From Agarivorans sp. Alg241-V36 (GTDB lineage Bacteria > Pseudomonadota > Gammaproteobacteria > Enterobacterales > Celerinatantimonadaceae), in assembly GCF_900537085.1 (NCBI RefSeq), contig NZ_UNRE01000001.1, positions 687,163-751,162 of the forward strand: a stretch of DNA of 64,000 nt, given 5' to 3'. The notes beneath the pieces are model-generated. The model saw nothing but the letters and a program-made list of their open reading frames with translations, was not told the DNA's origin and ran no database searches. Made by a program: the position numbers and the translations under genes. Below are positions 1 through 8,221 of this stretch, piece by piece; within the stretch, counting starts at the first letter, position 1, and every line of letters starts with the position of its first letter.

Positions 1-380
1 ACTTCACGTCTCAGTGATTCATTGCCTCGATAAACACATCGCTTCTTGGCAGTAGACTTTTCTCCGTTTAATTCGATGAGTTCCTCATCTCCAAAATTTC
101 GTAGTACAGTCTCGATATTTTTATTTAGCCGATCGAGCTTGTTTAATAGTTCTTCATCATCAATTTCGGTAGATTGAGGACGAGTTTTTCTTACTTCATT
201 AACTCTTTTAAGCAATCGGTCGCCATTAGGAAATATAGAAAAGCACTCCTCTAGCTTTTCATCACCAATATTCCATATATCAAAATGAAGAGCATAATCA
301 TCTCTGATATCAGGCATTGAATCAGTGGGCTCTCCTAAAGCCGCTCTCCACTTCCTTTGCCATTCTTGTTTAATGCTCAT
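1..380 (-). CDS. Hypothetical protein, C-terminus beyond the left edge (probable integron cassette gene)
   Basis: Read leftward, an uninterrupted frame runs from an ATG at 380 to the window edge, giving at least 126 residues. The start MSIKQEWQRKWRAALGEP is charged and Trp-rich, with no signal peptide or membrane segment; a later stretch (EELLNKLDRLNKNIETVL) looks helical. I do not recognise the family. An earlier ATG nearer the attC-like site stops after six codons, so 380 is the best start; the upstream GGA is a weak ribosome site. It begins only 12 bases after the attC-like site at 393-490, which is the usual position for an integron cassette gene. The reading frame itself is clear; the role is unknown. 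Confidence 0.6.
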   Translation of the reverse strand, partial: MSIKQEWQRKWRAALGEPTDSMPDIRDDYALHFDIWNIGDEKLEECFSIFPNGDRLLKRVNEVRKTRPQSTEIDDEELLNKLDRLNKNIETVLRNFGDEELIELNGEKSTAKKRCVYRGNESLRRE

Positions 381-392
381 ATCTATCCATGC

Positions 393-490
393 TTCTAACG
401 CCTCAAACACCGACTTGGTGAAGTTGGCGGCTTTTTTGGAACAAAAAAGGTGACAGCTTTACCAAGTCCGCGTGCTTTGACTTGTTAACT
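393..490 (-). other. attC-like integron recombination site
   Basis: Read leftward, the 98 bases start with GTTAAC and end with GGCGTTAGAA, which resembles an attC R' box. The two ends pair imperfectly: TAAC-aag-TCAAA-gcacgcg-GACTTGGT on one side matches the complement of ACCAAGTC-ggtg-TTTGA-ggc-GTTA on the other. The blocks are conserved and the spacers unequal, which mirrors the R/L box design and extrahelical bases of attC sites. The centre holds a small TTTTTTG/CAAAAAA palindrome. It overlaps the last codons' flank of the gene at 491-1078 and precedes the next leftward gene by 12 bases. Length fits the attC range. No intI gene is present in the window. Confidence 0.65.
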
Positions 491-1078
491 CTACTCACTC
501 CAGTAACCTTCACGAAAAATAGAAACCTGCTGAAAATGTTTGGAATTTTCGATATCTTCTAACATCCACTCTTTATCATTTTCGTCAGCATCCTCTAGTT
601 CACTTAGCAAGTCTTCTGTTATTGACTCTCGCCAAAAACATATTCCTAATTCTGGGAAATTGAACGAATAACCAAGCTCACTATCATTTTCATCGAGTTT
701 TCCGCGCCTTTTGCTATGGGCAACGACTTCATTTACCTCAGTATCAAATAGATCAACACCGTTAAAAAGTAACTTAAAGGGGATGTTGTCATTGAAACCA
801 ATCCAATCTACTAAGCCAGTTGTAGGATCGTAAGTCACTTGAATCGCACTTTCTAAAAAGTAGTCACTCTCAGGAAACTCTATTCCAGAATTGGTATGAG
901 CAGGGATATTGTCCGGAGGACTACCAACGGCAGCTCTCAAGTCATTTTGATTCATGCCTAACTTTATTTTACCAACCCCATTAAAAGGGATGATTTCTAA
1001 TTCATTCATAGGAGTTAACAGGTTATTAAGAGGAAAATTTCCTTGTTTAAACAAGGAAGTTTTCCTCATTTCACTCAT
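491..1078 (-). CDS. Hypothetical protein, probable integron cassette gene
   Basis: This 195-residue acidic protein has no signal peptide or membrane helix. Around residues 30-45 is a motif PFNGVGKIKLGM, followed by an Asp/Glu-rich C-terminal half (EDADENDKEW). Short acidic proteins with an opening like this occur among polymorphic-toxin immunity proteins, but I cannot name a family, so that comparison is a guess. The start may be an internal ATG at residue 24, just before the motif. Its stop codon touches the attC-like site at 393-490, so gene plus site have the form of one cassette transcribed leftward. Base composition is AT-richer than the housekeeping genes to the right, in keeping with acquired DNA. 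Confidence 0.65.
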   Translation of the reverse strand: MSEMRKTSLFKQGNFPLNNLLTPMNELEIIPFNGVGKIKLGMNQNDLRAAVGSPPDNIPAHTNSGIEFPESDYFLESAIQVTYDPTTGLVDWIGFNDNIPFKLLFNGVDLFDTEVNEVVAHSKRRGKLDENDSELGYSFNFPELGICFWRESITEDLLSELEDADENDKEWMLEDIENSKHFQQVSIFREGYWSE

Positions 1079-1261
1079 TTGATTAAACCAAGGCTATCAC
1101 CTTTCCCAAGCTACATCAGCCATCTAGCTCGAAAAGTAACAAAAATGTCAGCATGAAAGTATGCAATCACTTGTAGAAAGTAGGAATCACAGGTTCCTGT
1201 ATATCATCACAGTGTTTTTACCCAGCCAAAAATAGAAAAGTCATGGGCAGATAGGTAGGTT

Positions 1262-1423
1262 ATGCCAATCACACTAAGTAAGTGATCAGAGATAATGCAG
1301 GAAAAATACTCGAGAAAAAGGCAGAATTTTTCGATAAGTAGTTATTCTACAATCAAAAATTCTAACGCAGTTATCGAGTATTTTAACCAGATAGAATGAA
1401 CAATTATTTAGTACGATTGGTAT
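1262..1423 (+). repeat. 162-bp terminal-inverted-repeat element, copy A
   Basis: One of three same-length copies in the window (others 27466-27627 and 59163-59324, the last inverted). The ends are ATGCCAATCACACTAAGTAA and the complement of TTATTTAGTACGATTGGTAT, an imperfect 20-bp terminal inverted repeat. The copies align without gaps, roughly 85-90% identical by eye. It has no reading frame of note, so it is a MITE-like intergenic repeat. It sits in a 475-base gap between the cassette gene and yfhL. I see nothing else firm in that gap apart from AT-rich sequence. Confidence 0.85.
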
Positions 1424-1553
1424 TAGTTGAGCCTTGTAACAGATTAAGGGCTGAAGTGTTTACGCGATTCTATCGCCTGCTTTGTGTAGTTGATAAACAA
1501 AAGCCGCAGTATGTGGCTGCGGCTTGTTAGTTTTAGCTTCGAGCTTTAAAGTG

Positions 1554-1826
1554 CTAAGCAGAGCCTTTGGCAATGAGCATGTCGCCATGTAAGGCGACAA
1601 ACTTATCGTAAAGTTGCTCTTCGCTTTCTTTATGAGCCGGGTCTACTGCAATGCAATCAATTGGGCATACATCTATGCAGGTTGGGCGCTCGTAGTGGCC
1701 TTTGCATTCGGTGCAGCGCTCTGGGTCTATCACCGTGATAATGCCGTCGTAAGAGATAGCTTGGTTAGGGCACTCTGGTTCGCACATATCGCAGTTAATA
1801 CACTTTTTGCTAATTAGCAGCGCCAT
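1554..1826 (-). CDS. yfhL: YfhL-family 2[4Fe-4S] ferredoxin
   Basis: This 90-residue protein carries two cluster motifs, CINCDMCEPECP near the N-terminus and CTECKGHYERPTCIDVCP at about 38-55. The second has the loop insertion typical of the YfhL/Allochromatium-type bacterial ferredoxins. It acts as a cytoplasmic electron carrier. The ATG lies two bases after the trhP stop and its AAGG ribosome site falls inside the end of trhP, so the two are probably co-translated. From memory, E. coli YfhL has been linked to TrhP-dependent tRNA hydroxylation; the tight pairing here fits that. Identification is secure; the functional link is inference. Confidence 0.93.
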   Translation of the reverse strand: MALLISKKCINCDMCEPECPNQAISYDGIITVIDPERCTECKGHYERPTCIDVCPIDCIAVDPAHKESEEQLYDKFVALHGDMLIAKGSA

Positions 1827-1828
1827 GT

Positions 1829-3196
1829 TTAAGCCTTAACTTCGCCAGCTTGATGCGGGTTACGGGTATCTTGGCCAGATTGTAGGTTACGCATTATAAG
1901 TGCGTGGTTTAAGTCTACATTTTCTGGCACCGGTAAGAATACCGTGTGGCCGCTGCCTTTAGCATCGTCTATTAGTTCACCCTTTTTGTTCTCTAGGTGC
2001 TCTAATTTGAAGTTAAGGTTACCTTGAGGCGTCATCAGCTCCAGCGTATCACCCAATACAAATTTGTTTTTAACGGTGACTTCGGCAAGGCCAGCCGCGT
2101 TGCGGCCAGCTACTTCACCGACAAACTGCTGGGTATCGCTTACCGAGTAGCCGTAGTCGTAGTTTTGGTACTCGTCGTGAGTATGGCGGCGTAAGAACCC
2201 TTCGGTATAACCACGGTGAGCAAGGTTTTCTAGCGTACCCATTAAGCTTGGGTCGAAGGGCTTGCCGGCTACTGCGTCGTTAATCGCTTGGCGATAAACT
2301 TGGGCAGTACGCGCACAATAGTAGAAAGACTTAGTACGGCCTTCAATTTTAAGCGAGTGCACACCCATTTTAGTTAAGCGTTCTACGTGTTGAATAGCTC
2401 GTAGGTCTTTTGAGTTCATGATGTAAGTGCCGTGCTCGTCTTCAAAGGCTGGCATGTACTCGTTAGGGCGACCTTGTTCTTGCAGTAAGAATACTTGGTC
2501 GCTTGGCGCGCCTGCACCCAAAGTAGGTTCAACCACTTGTGGCTGAGCTGCGATAATATCACCCACTTCGTTTTCTTTGGCTTCGTGTGCGTTGTACTTC
2601 CAACGGCAAGAGTTGGTACAAGTACCTTGGTTTGGATCGCGCTTATTAATGTAGCCCGATAACAAACAGCGGCCAGAGTAGGCCATACATAATGCGCCAT
2701 GTACAAATACTTCAAGCTCCATTTCTGGCACTTGCATACGAATCTCTTCGATTTCGTCTAGCGACAGTTCGCGCGACAAAATCACACGCTCTACACCTTG
2801 TTGGTGCCAAAACTTAACGGTAGCCCAGTTAATCGCGTTGGCTTGAACCGACAAGTGAATAGTTTGATCTGGGAAGGCTTCGCGCACCATCATAATCATG
2901 CCAGGATCAGACATGATTAAGGCGTCTGGTTTCATGGCAATAATTGGCTCAATATCGCGTAGGTAGGTTTTTAGCTTGGCATTGTGCGGGGCAATGTTGC
3001 TTACCATGTAGAGCTTTTTGTTTTGCGCGTGGGCTTCGTTTATCGCTAGCTGAAGGTTCTCGGCATTAAATTCGTTGTTACGAACACGCAATGAGTAACG
3101 AGGCTGGCCAGCGTATACCGCATCTGCGCCATAGGCAAAAGCGTAACGCATATTCTTAAGGCTGCCAGCGGGTGACAGTAATTCTGGTGTAAACAT
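1829..3196 (-). CDS. trhP: TrhP (YegQ), peptidase-U32-type tRNA uridine 5-hydroxylation protein
   Basis: The protein opens MFTPELLSPAGSLKN and continues with the YegQ-like U32 core (AYGADAVYAGQPRYSLR). The Cys-rich block GRCLLSGYINKRDPNQGTC is at about 165-185, where U32 proteins bind a cluster. TrhP makes 5-hydroxyuridine at the wobble position of certain tRNAs using prephenate. I chose the ATG at 3196, which has GGAG seven bases upstream and matches the family start, giving 455 residues; an in-frame ATG at 3247 would add 17 residues that do not look like the family. It is followed directly by yfhL. Its usual annotation as a peptidase is misleading. Confidence 0.93.
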   Translation of the reverse strand: MFTPELLSPAGSLKNMRYAFAYGADAVYAGQPRYSLRVRNNEFNAENLQLAINEAHAQNKKLYMVSNIAPHNAKLKTYLRDIEPIIAMKPDALIMSDPGMIMMVREAFPDQTIHLSVQANAINWATVKFWHQQGVERVILSRELSLDEIEEIRMQVPEMELEVFVHGALCMAYSGRCLLSGYINKRDPNQGTCTNSCRWKYNAHEAKENEVGDIIAAQPQVVEPTLGAGAPSDQVFLLQEQGRPNEYMPAFEDEHGTYIMNSKDLRAIQHVERLTKMGVHSLKIEGRTKSFYYCARTAQVYRQAINDAVAGKPFDPSLMGTLENLAHRGYTEGFLRRHTHDEYQNYDYGYSVSDTQQFVGEVAGRNAAGLAEVTVKNKFVLGDTLELMTPQGNLNFKLEHLENKKGELIDDAKGSGHTVFLPVPENVDLNHALIMRNLQSGQDTRNPHQAGEVKA

Positions 3197-3303
3197 CAAA
3201 GCTCCGGGTCTGAGTCGAATCATTGAGGAAGGCTGCGAGCAGCACAATAAGGGCGCGCATTTTACGCTTAGCGAGCGGGGCTTGCAATGGTTTTGCTTAA
3301 AAA

Positions 3304-3349
3304 ATCACCAACCTTAAGCAAGTATCTAATACTATGTTAATGGTTGGTG
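3304..3349. promoter_or_regulatory. Inverted repeat between rdgC and trhP
   Basis: TCACCAACC and GGTTGGTGA are exact inverted arms separated by 28 bases, lying in the short gap between rdgC and trhP, which read in the same direction. They could be an operator or an RNA hairpin after rdgC. There is no T-run beside either arm, so a simple intrinsic terminator is unlikely. Confidence 0.25.
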
Positions 3350-3373
3350 AAATAGGTAAGTAACTGTGAGGAC

Positions 3374-4282
3374 TTAGCTGGTTAATTCGCCGCCTAAGGC
3401 TGCGATAAGATCAGGGATCATTTTGGTTAGTTCGCCGCTGGCTAGCGCGAAGTCTGCGTCGAAGCGCGCCGCTACATCACTTTTCTCAATGTCTTCGTTT
3501 TGTTCGGTGATGGTATCGGTGAACTTAACGCCTTTAATGCTCATGTCTTCGCTAATTAAGAAACGAATCGAATCCGCCCAAGTAAGCTCTAGCTTGGTCA
3601 CAAACTTGTCGGCATCTAGGTGCACTTTAATTTCGTCGCTGAACAGGTCTTGTTCTTTACAACGAATAATACCGCCGCCTTCAAGCGCGCTGCGTAGTTC
3701 GGCTTCTTCACCTAATTCAAAATTGGCTGGAATGGCTTTTTCGTTTAGCCAGTCAGTCATGGTTACGTCGGCTTGATTAGCTAGTTTAATGGGTGTAACA
3801 GGCAGGCTGCCTAAAGATTTACGTAATAAAGAAATCACTTCTTCAGCTTTTTTAGCGCTACCGGCATCAACCGCAATAAGGTTGTTGTCTGGGCTTACCC
3901 ATGCGTAAGTTAGGCTAGTACGTGAAAATGCACGAGGCAGAAGAGTCATCACTATCTCTTCTTTAAGGGCATCTTTCTCGGCTTTTTTAAGCGGACGTTG
4001 TTGCTCTTGCTCAATCAGCTCGATTTTATCGGCTAAGGTATCGCGAATTACCGATGCAGGTAGCATCTTCTCTTCTTTTTTAGCACATACCAAGTATTCG
4101 TTACCAATCACATGCGTAAGGCTTTGACCAAATTTGCCCATTGGGGTTACCCAGCCAAATTTGCTTAAGTCTTGGCTTCCGCAAGGGGTAAAGCTTAGCT
4201 CGCCTAAAGTAGCGTCTAGCTTCTCTGGCTCGAGCTCTAGCTCTTTGGTAATGCGAAACAACATTAGATTTTTAAACCACAT
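3374..4282 (-). CDS. rdgC: RdgC, recombination-associated DNA-binding protein
   Basis: At 302 residues this matches the full length of RdgC. The N-terminal MWFKNLMLFRITKELELEPE and the following LGELSFTPCGSQDLSKFGW are diagnostic. RdgC forms a ring-shaped dimer around double-stranded DNA, is nucleoid-associated and restrains RecA filament formation. No truncation is visible. The gene stands alone, leftward, with a 280-base upstream gap holding no other gene. The start ATG is the family start, although its ribosome site is weak (GAGC). Confidence 0.95.
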   Translation of the reverse strand: MWFKNLMLFRITKELELEPEKLDATLGELSFTPCGSQDLSKFGWVTPMGKFGQSLTHVIGNEYLVCAKKEEKMLPASVIRDTLADKIELIEQEQQRPLKKAEKDALKEEIVMTLLPRAFSRTSLTYAWVSPDNNLIAVDAGSAKKAEEVISLLRKSLGSLPVTPIKLANQADVTMTDWLNEKAIPANFELGEEAELRSALEGGGIIRCKEQDLFSDEIKVHLDADKFVTKLELTWADSIRFLISEDMSIKGVKFTDTITEQNEDIEKSDVAARFDADFALASGELTKMIPDLIAALGGELTS

Positions 4283-4562
4283 AACGGAATAGCTCTTTAA
4301 TAAATTTGGGGCGCTATTCTACCAAAACTGATTGACTTGTCAGGTTGCAATGTCGGTTTTTTTGCATCGCTTTGTGAATACAACATTTGATCTTGATAAT
4401 TGAGAAAAGCAAGGCGAATAGTGGCGAAGTAGTCGAATTAGTTCGAGCTGAAAATGCATCAATGCCGATTGGTTTGGGATGTCGTTAATCTGCTGGTGCT
4501 TGGTATGAACGATACTTCCCAGCTAAGCTAGTGAAAATTGAAGCGAAAAACGGTAAGCATGC

Positions 4563-5543
4563 ATGAACACTAAATCACCTTTGGCGATGACTCTTTCTTC
4601 AGTATTTCTTATTGCAACGCTTGCTTTACCTTTATCGGTTGCCTCAGCTAACGGCACTAGCAATTACAGTGGCTCGGGTACAATAACCCAAGGCCTAGCG
4701 AAAACCATTGAAGCGAACCTTTTTGAGTGCAAAAACGGCCGAAGCCGAGTGGCTGGTATCGGTGAAGTTACTGATTCAGCAGATAAGAAATGGACGGTTC
4801 CGGCTAGCAATAACTATGCTACTGCTGCAAAGGCTGTCGACTTATATGAAGAATGTGCAAACGTTACTCCTAGTAGCATCGCAGAGGTCGACCAAAATTC
4901 CACTCCTGTGGTGGTGGTTGACTCTGAGGGAGAAGAAATAACCGGCTACATTTTTGCCGACAACTACTTTGAGCTCTACATCAATGGCACACTAATCGCG
5001 GTTGATAGCGTGCCTTTCACACCATTTAACTCCAGTATCGTGAAATTTAAGGTCAGCAGACCTTATACCATTGCGGTTAAAGTGATTGATTGGGAAGAGA
5101 ACCTAGGGCTAGGTTCTGAGAATAACCGAGGCAAAGACTTTCACCCTGGTGATGGAGGCTTTATTGCTAGCTTTAGTGACGGAACCGTTACCAATGCAGA
5201 CTGGCTAGCTCAAAACTATTACACATCGCCGATTTATGATCTTAACTGTTTACATGAAGTAGCAGGAAAGCGCTTGTCTGATAGCTGCACAACCCAAGGT
5301 ACTGATGAAGGGCAAGATGCTTACGCGGTGCATTGGGAAACGCCAAGCAACTGGATGGCGCAAGCCTTTGACGCTAGTGCTTGGCCACTGGCGAGCTTAT
5401 ACACAGAAGCTGAAATTGGTGTAAATAACAAAAAAGCCTATATGAACTTTATAGATAAGTTCAGTGGGGCAGGGGCAAGCTTTATTTGGTCAACAAATGT
5501 GGTGCTCGATAATCAAGTGCTTCTGCGGTACCAAGTTAAGTAG
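4563..5543 (+). CDS. Secreted protein of unknown function
   Basis: This 326-residue protein has a clear signal peptide (MTLSSVFLIATLALPLSVASA, cleavage near residue 29). The middle contains a beta-rich segment with FADNYFELYINGT followed by a Trp-containing VIDWEENLGLG stretch, reminiscent of jelly-roll, lectin-like domains in large secreted bacterial proteins. Cysteines at about 56, 98, 230 and 242 could form disulfides. No catalytic signature is evident, and I do not recognise a named family. It stands alone after a 280-base gap and is followed by a convergent HxlR gene. Confidence 0.85.
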   Translation: MNTKSPLAMTLSSVFLIATLALPLSVASANGTSNYSGSGTITQGLAKTIEANLFECKNGRSRVAGIGEVTDSADKKWTVPASNNYATAAKAVDLYEECANVTPSSIAEVDQNSTPVVVVDSEGEEITGYIFADNYFELYINGTLIAVDSVPFTPFNSSIVKFKVSRPYTIAVKVIDWEENLGLGSENNRGKDFHPGDGGFIASFSDGTVTNADWLAQNYYTSPIYDLNCLHEVAGKRLSDSCTTQGTDEGQDAYAVHWETPSNWMAQAFDASAWPLASLYTEAEIGVNNKKAYMNFIDKFSGAGASFIWSTNVVLDNQVLLRYQVK

Positions 5544-5655
5544 ATCCTGATATGAAAGTAGCTAGAGTTGGCCGGCGCATATAGCGCTGGCGGTATTCTT
5601 TGCGATGTTTAGTCATTTAGTTTGGCTTGATTCAGAAGAATTTATCTAGGTAATA

Positions 5656-6045
5656 CTAGCTTTTCTCATCATATTCTTTTCTCGCCCGGTTAATCTCTTC
5701 TTGATGCTGGTCAGCCCAAGATACCAGCTGGTACAAGGGCTTCACGAGATCTTTTCCCATTTCTTTCAGCGCATACTCTACGCGTACTGGTACTTCGGGA
5801 TACACCGTTCTGATTACGTAACCTTCTCGCTCTAAATCTCGAAGAGTTTGGGTCAACATGCGTTGAGAAATACCTTCCACTCTTGATTTGAGAGCATTGA
5901 AGCGCTCTGGTCCATCTACTAATGCGAAGAGAATGAGCAGCGACCATTTGTCACCTATTTGAGCCACAACGTTGCGTACTGGACAGCTCGCATCGTTGTA
6001 AAAAATACGTCTTGTTGATGTTGTTTTTTCTGCCACTTTAATCAT
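5656..6045 (-). CDS. HxlR-family winged-helix transcriptional regulator
   Basis: This is a 129-residue protein with the HxlR layout. CPVRNVVAQIGDKWSLLILF leads into the winged helix, then FNALKSRVEGISQRMLTQTLRDLE forms the recognition region and ends in a wing with YPEVPVRVEY. The N-terminal Cys before PVRN is where redox- or electrophile-sensing family members react, so oxidative control is possible. The gene is divergent from the SnoaL-like gene at 6189, its likely target. A GGTTAC/ATTACC imperfect palindrome lies between them. The start is supported by AGGCAGGA directly upstream. Confidence 0.9.
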   Translation of the reverse strand: MIKVAEKTTSTRRIFYNDASCPVRNVVAQIGDKWSLLILFALVDGPERFNALKSRVEGISQRMLTQTLRDLEREGYVIRTVYPEVPVRVEYALKEMGKDLVKPLYQLVSWADQHQEEINRARKEYDEKS

Positions 6046-6122
6046 TCCTGCCTATTTGGGGAATCTAGATACCGGTTACCAAAAACTGCCTAACTAAGCA
6101 TTTTGTGCCTTCTTGTTTTGTA

Positions 6123-6158
6123 GGTTACTAATAATTACCATGGTTATCAATGTATACT
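6123..6158. promoter_or_regulatory. Candidate HxlR operator and promoter
   Basis: GGTTACTAATAATTACC (6123-6139) is a near-palindrome in the intergenic region between the HxlR gene and its divergent neighbour. A perfect TATACT -10-like hexamer follows at 6153-6158. No good -35 exists at normal spacing, so a bound regulator may substitute for it. This is inference from position and symmetry only. Confidence 0.35.
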
Positions 6159-6188
6159 TAATTGGCACAACAGCTACTGGAGTCACCT

Positions 6189-6731
6189 ATGTTTAAAGTA
6201 CTTACCTCGTTTATTCTGCTATTCATGAGCACAATGGTATTTGCCCAGCCAAAAGACACCTTGGTCATTGATTTATCTTCTCTCAAGAAAGCTAGTTGGA
6301 CGGAACAAGAACTCGCCAATGCAGAGTTAATAACTGACTTCGTTCAAAACCTCATGAACAATCACGATTTCGACTACGTTAAGCAACACTACAACGACAG
6401 TGCTTACGTGCAGCACAATAGAAACTTACCTGACAAAGTAACCGGTTTGGTTAGCTTCCTTGAGGAGTTTGTCGAAGATTATCCCGAATACACCTACGAC
6501 GTTAAACACATCTACGTTGACGGTGATTACGTGATTTTCCACTCTCACGCCACCTTAGAAAGAGAAGACAGAGGAAACGACCAAAAAGGGATGAACATAA
6601 TCGATACTTGGCGCATTGAAGAGGGACGAATTGTTGAGCACTGGGATTCGATTCAAGCGCTCGACTTCTCTATGCGGGTATATTCCCTGATTAGCGGCGG
6701 CGATATTGAAAACTCAAATGGTGTTTTTTAA
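6189..6731 (+). CDS. Exported SnoaL-like (NTF2-fold) protein
   Basis: The mature region has the NTF2/SnoaL pattern: a helix with DFVQNLMNNHDFDYVKQHYN, then YVQHNRNLPDKVTG, and a beta sheet ending VDTWRIEEGRIVEHWD-like (here IIDTWRIEEGRIVEHWDSIQ). Relatives are uncharacterised or cyclase-like. I set the start at 6189: GGAG lies seven bases upstream and the protein then starts with a signal peptide (FILLFMSTMVFAQ). An earlier in-frame ATG at 6162 lacks both. The size is 180 residues. Divergence from an HxlR gene suggests induction by the same signal. The substrate is unknown. Confidence 0.82.
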   Translation: MFKVLTSFILLFMSTMVFAQPKDTLVIDLSSLKKASWTEQELANAELITDFVQNLMNNHDFDYVKQHYNDSAYVQHNRNLPDKVTGLVSFLEEFVEDYPEYTYDVKHIYVDGDYVIFHSHATLEREDRGNDQKGMNIIDTWRIEEGRIVEHWDSIQALDFSMRVYSLISGGDIENSNGVF

Positions 6732-6917
6732 CTAAAAACTGGAGGCGTTGAGGGGCTTGTTCTTTATCGGTAGCGCTTAACTCAAATTGGCCGCTTATCG
6801 GTTTTAGACTCAAGCTCTTTAGCCATCCAAGGCATAAAAACACTTCCCCAAAAAAATAAGTATCCTTTTGCCGCTTCATGCGTGTTGTTAATAGAGGTGT
6901 ATTTTTTAGGGCTGGTT

Positions 6918-7901
6918 ATGTTCGACATTTTCACACAATTAGCAGATAGCTTGGTATTTTCGCTTATGGGCTTAGAACCAGGCTCTCCGCTAGCTATTGG
7001 CATCCATTTTTTTATTGAAGACACTACAAAGATTCTGAGTCTTTTAGTGGTGCTAATTTATTTCATTTCGTTTATCCGCGCCGCGCTTAGTACCGAAAAA
7101 GTTCGAGATTACCTAAAAGGTAAAAATAGGGGAGTCGGCTACGTTCTAGGGGCGATGTTTGGCGCTATTACGCCTTTTTGTTCTTGTAGTTCTATTCCAC
7201 TTTTTATGGGCTTTGTGTCTGCCCGCATTCCTATCGGTATCACCATCGCGTTCTTGATCACTTCTCCTTTAATCAATGAGGTTGTAGTTATTATGCTAGG
7301 AAGCATTCTTGGGCTTAGATTTACGGTGATGTATATCGTTATAGGTTTAGCATTGGGAATTTTGGCCGGCCTATTGCTGGATATGCTTAGAGCCCACCGT
7401 TGGTTACAGCCGTTTCTTGCCAAAGCCTATTTGCAAGATGAGAGCAGTTGCCCAAACAACACCAACAACAGTTATGTTGAATTGAATTTCCAGCAACGCC
7501 ATCAATTTGCGGTGAATGAAACAAGCACAATCGTAAAACGTATTTGGAAGTGGGTGATTATAGGTGTTGGCATTGGCGCTTTTATTCACGGATTTGTACC
7601 CGCCCAATGGTTTGAGCAAAACCTAGCAGAGGGGCAGTGGTGGACAGTACCGTTGGCAACTCTTAGTGCCATTCCTATTTACACCAACGCTTCTGGTGTG
7701 GTGCCGATAATGGCCTCATTGATTGATAAAGGCATGCCTTTAGGTACTACTTTGGCTTTTTGTATGGGCGCGGTCGCGGTGAGTTTGCCCGAATTTATGA
7801 TGCTCAAGCAAGTGATGGAATACCGCTTACTTGCTTGGATAACCGGATATTTATTTGTTGCTATCTCAATAGTGGGGTGGCTATTTAATGCTTATTATTA
7901 A
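6918..7901 (+). CDS. COG0701-type permease (DUF318, ArsP-like)
   Basis: This is an integral membrane protein of about 327 residues with eight or so hydrophobic helices. The family signature TPFCSCSSIPLFMGF is at about 80-94, and a second related half carries PIYTNASGVVPIM. Family members include the organoarsenical exporter ArsP, but most have no known substrate. I prefer the ATG at 6918 (AGGG eight bases upstream) over a GTG at 6882. A thioredoxin-like gene begins 18 bases downstream and a sigma factor follows, suggesting one operon. The Cys-Ser-Cys motif and redox partner point to a thiophilic metal or metalloid; that is inference. Confidence 0.88.
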   Translation: MFDIFTQLADSLVFSLMGLEPGSPLAIGIHFFIEDTTKILSLLVVLIYFISFIRAALSTEKVRDYLKGKNRGVGYVLGAMFGAITPFCSCSSIPLFMGFVSARIPIGITIAFLITSPLINEVVVIMLGSILGLRFTVMYIVIGLALGILAGLLLDMLRAHRWLQPFLAKAYLQDESSCPNNTNNSYVELNFQQRHQFAVNETSTIVKRIWKWVIIGVGIGAFIHGFVPAQWFEQNLAEGQWWTVPLATLSAIPIYTNASGVVPIMASLIDKGMPLGTTLAFCMGAVAVSLPEFMMLKQVMEYRLLAWITGYLFVAISIVGWLFNAYY

Positions 7902-7919
7902 CAACATATTGGGTGGAAA

Positions 7920-8153
7920 ATGAAAACAGTGCAAGTATATGGGACCGGGTGCAAAAACTGTGTAGTGACTGCAGAACGCATTACACAAGTCGCTGAAGAA
8001 CTTGGCTTACAGGTTGAAGTTGAAAAGGTGACAGGGCTTGAAGATATTATGAAGGCAGGGGTAATGAGTACTCCGGGGCTAGCTGTGAATGGTAGGATAG
8101 TACACTCAGGTTCGGTTCCTACAATTGAGCAGGTTCAACAGTTACTGGCCTAA
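7920..8153 (+). CDS. Small thioredoxin-like protein (redox-active disulfide protein 2 family)
   Basis: At 77 residues it is a minimal thioredoxin fold. It opens MKTVQVYGTGCKNC with the active-site pair spaced CKNC and ends with a cis-Pro loop at STPGLAVNG. These small proteins are usually found beside COG0701 permeases, as here, with an 18-base gap. It may reduce or carry a substrate thiol for the permease. GGTGGAAA just upstream gives a good ribosome site. Confidence 0.9.
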   Translation: MKTVQVYGTGCKNCVVTAERITQVAEELGLQVEVEKVTGLEDIMKAGVMSTPGLAVNGRIVHSGSVPTIEQVQQLLA

Positions 8154-8221
8154 TATTGAATTCGAGATTACACCGTTTTAAACGGGTGGCTAGCCTAGTG
8201 TTTTACTCCTAAGGTTTAAAA

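Noticed and set aside
3197-3247. Longer N-terminus for TrhP
   Set aside because: The extra residues (MCCSQPSS...) are not family-like and the ATG at 3196 has the better ribosome site.
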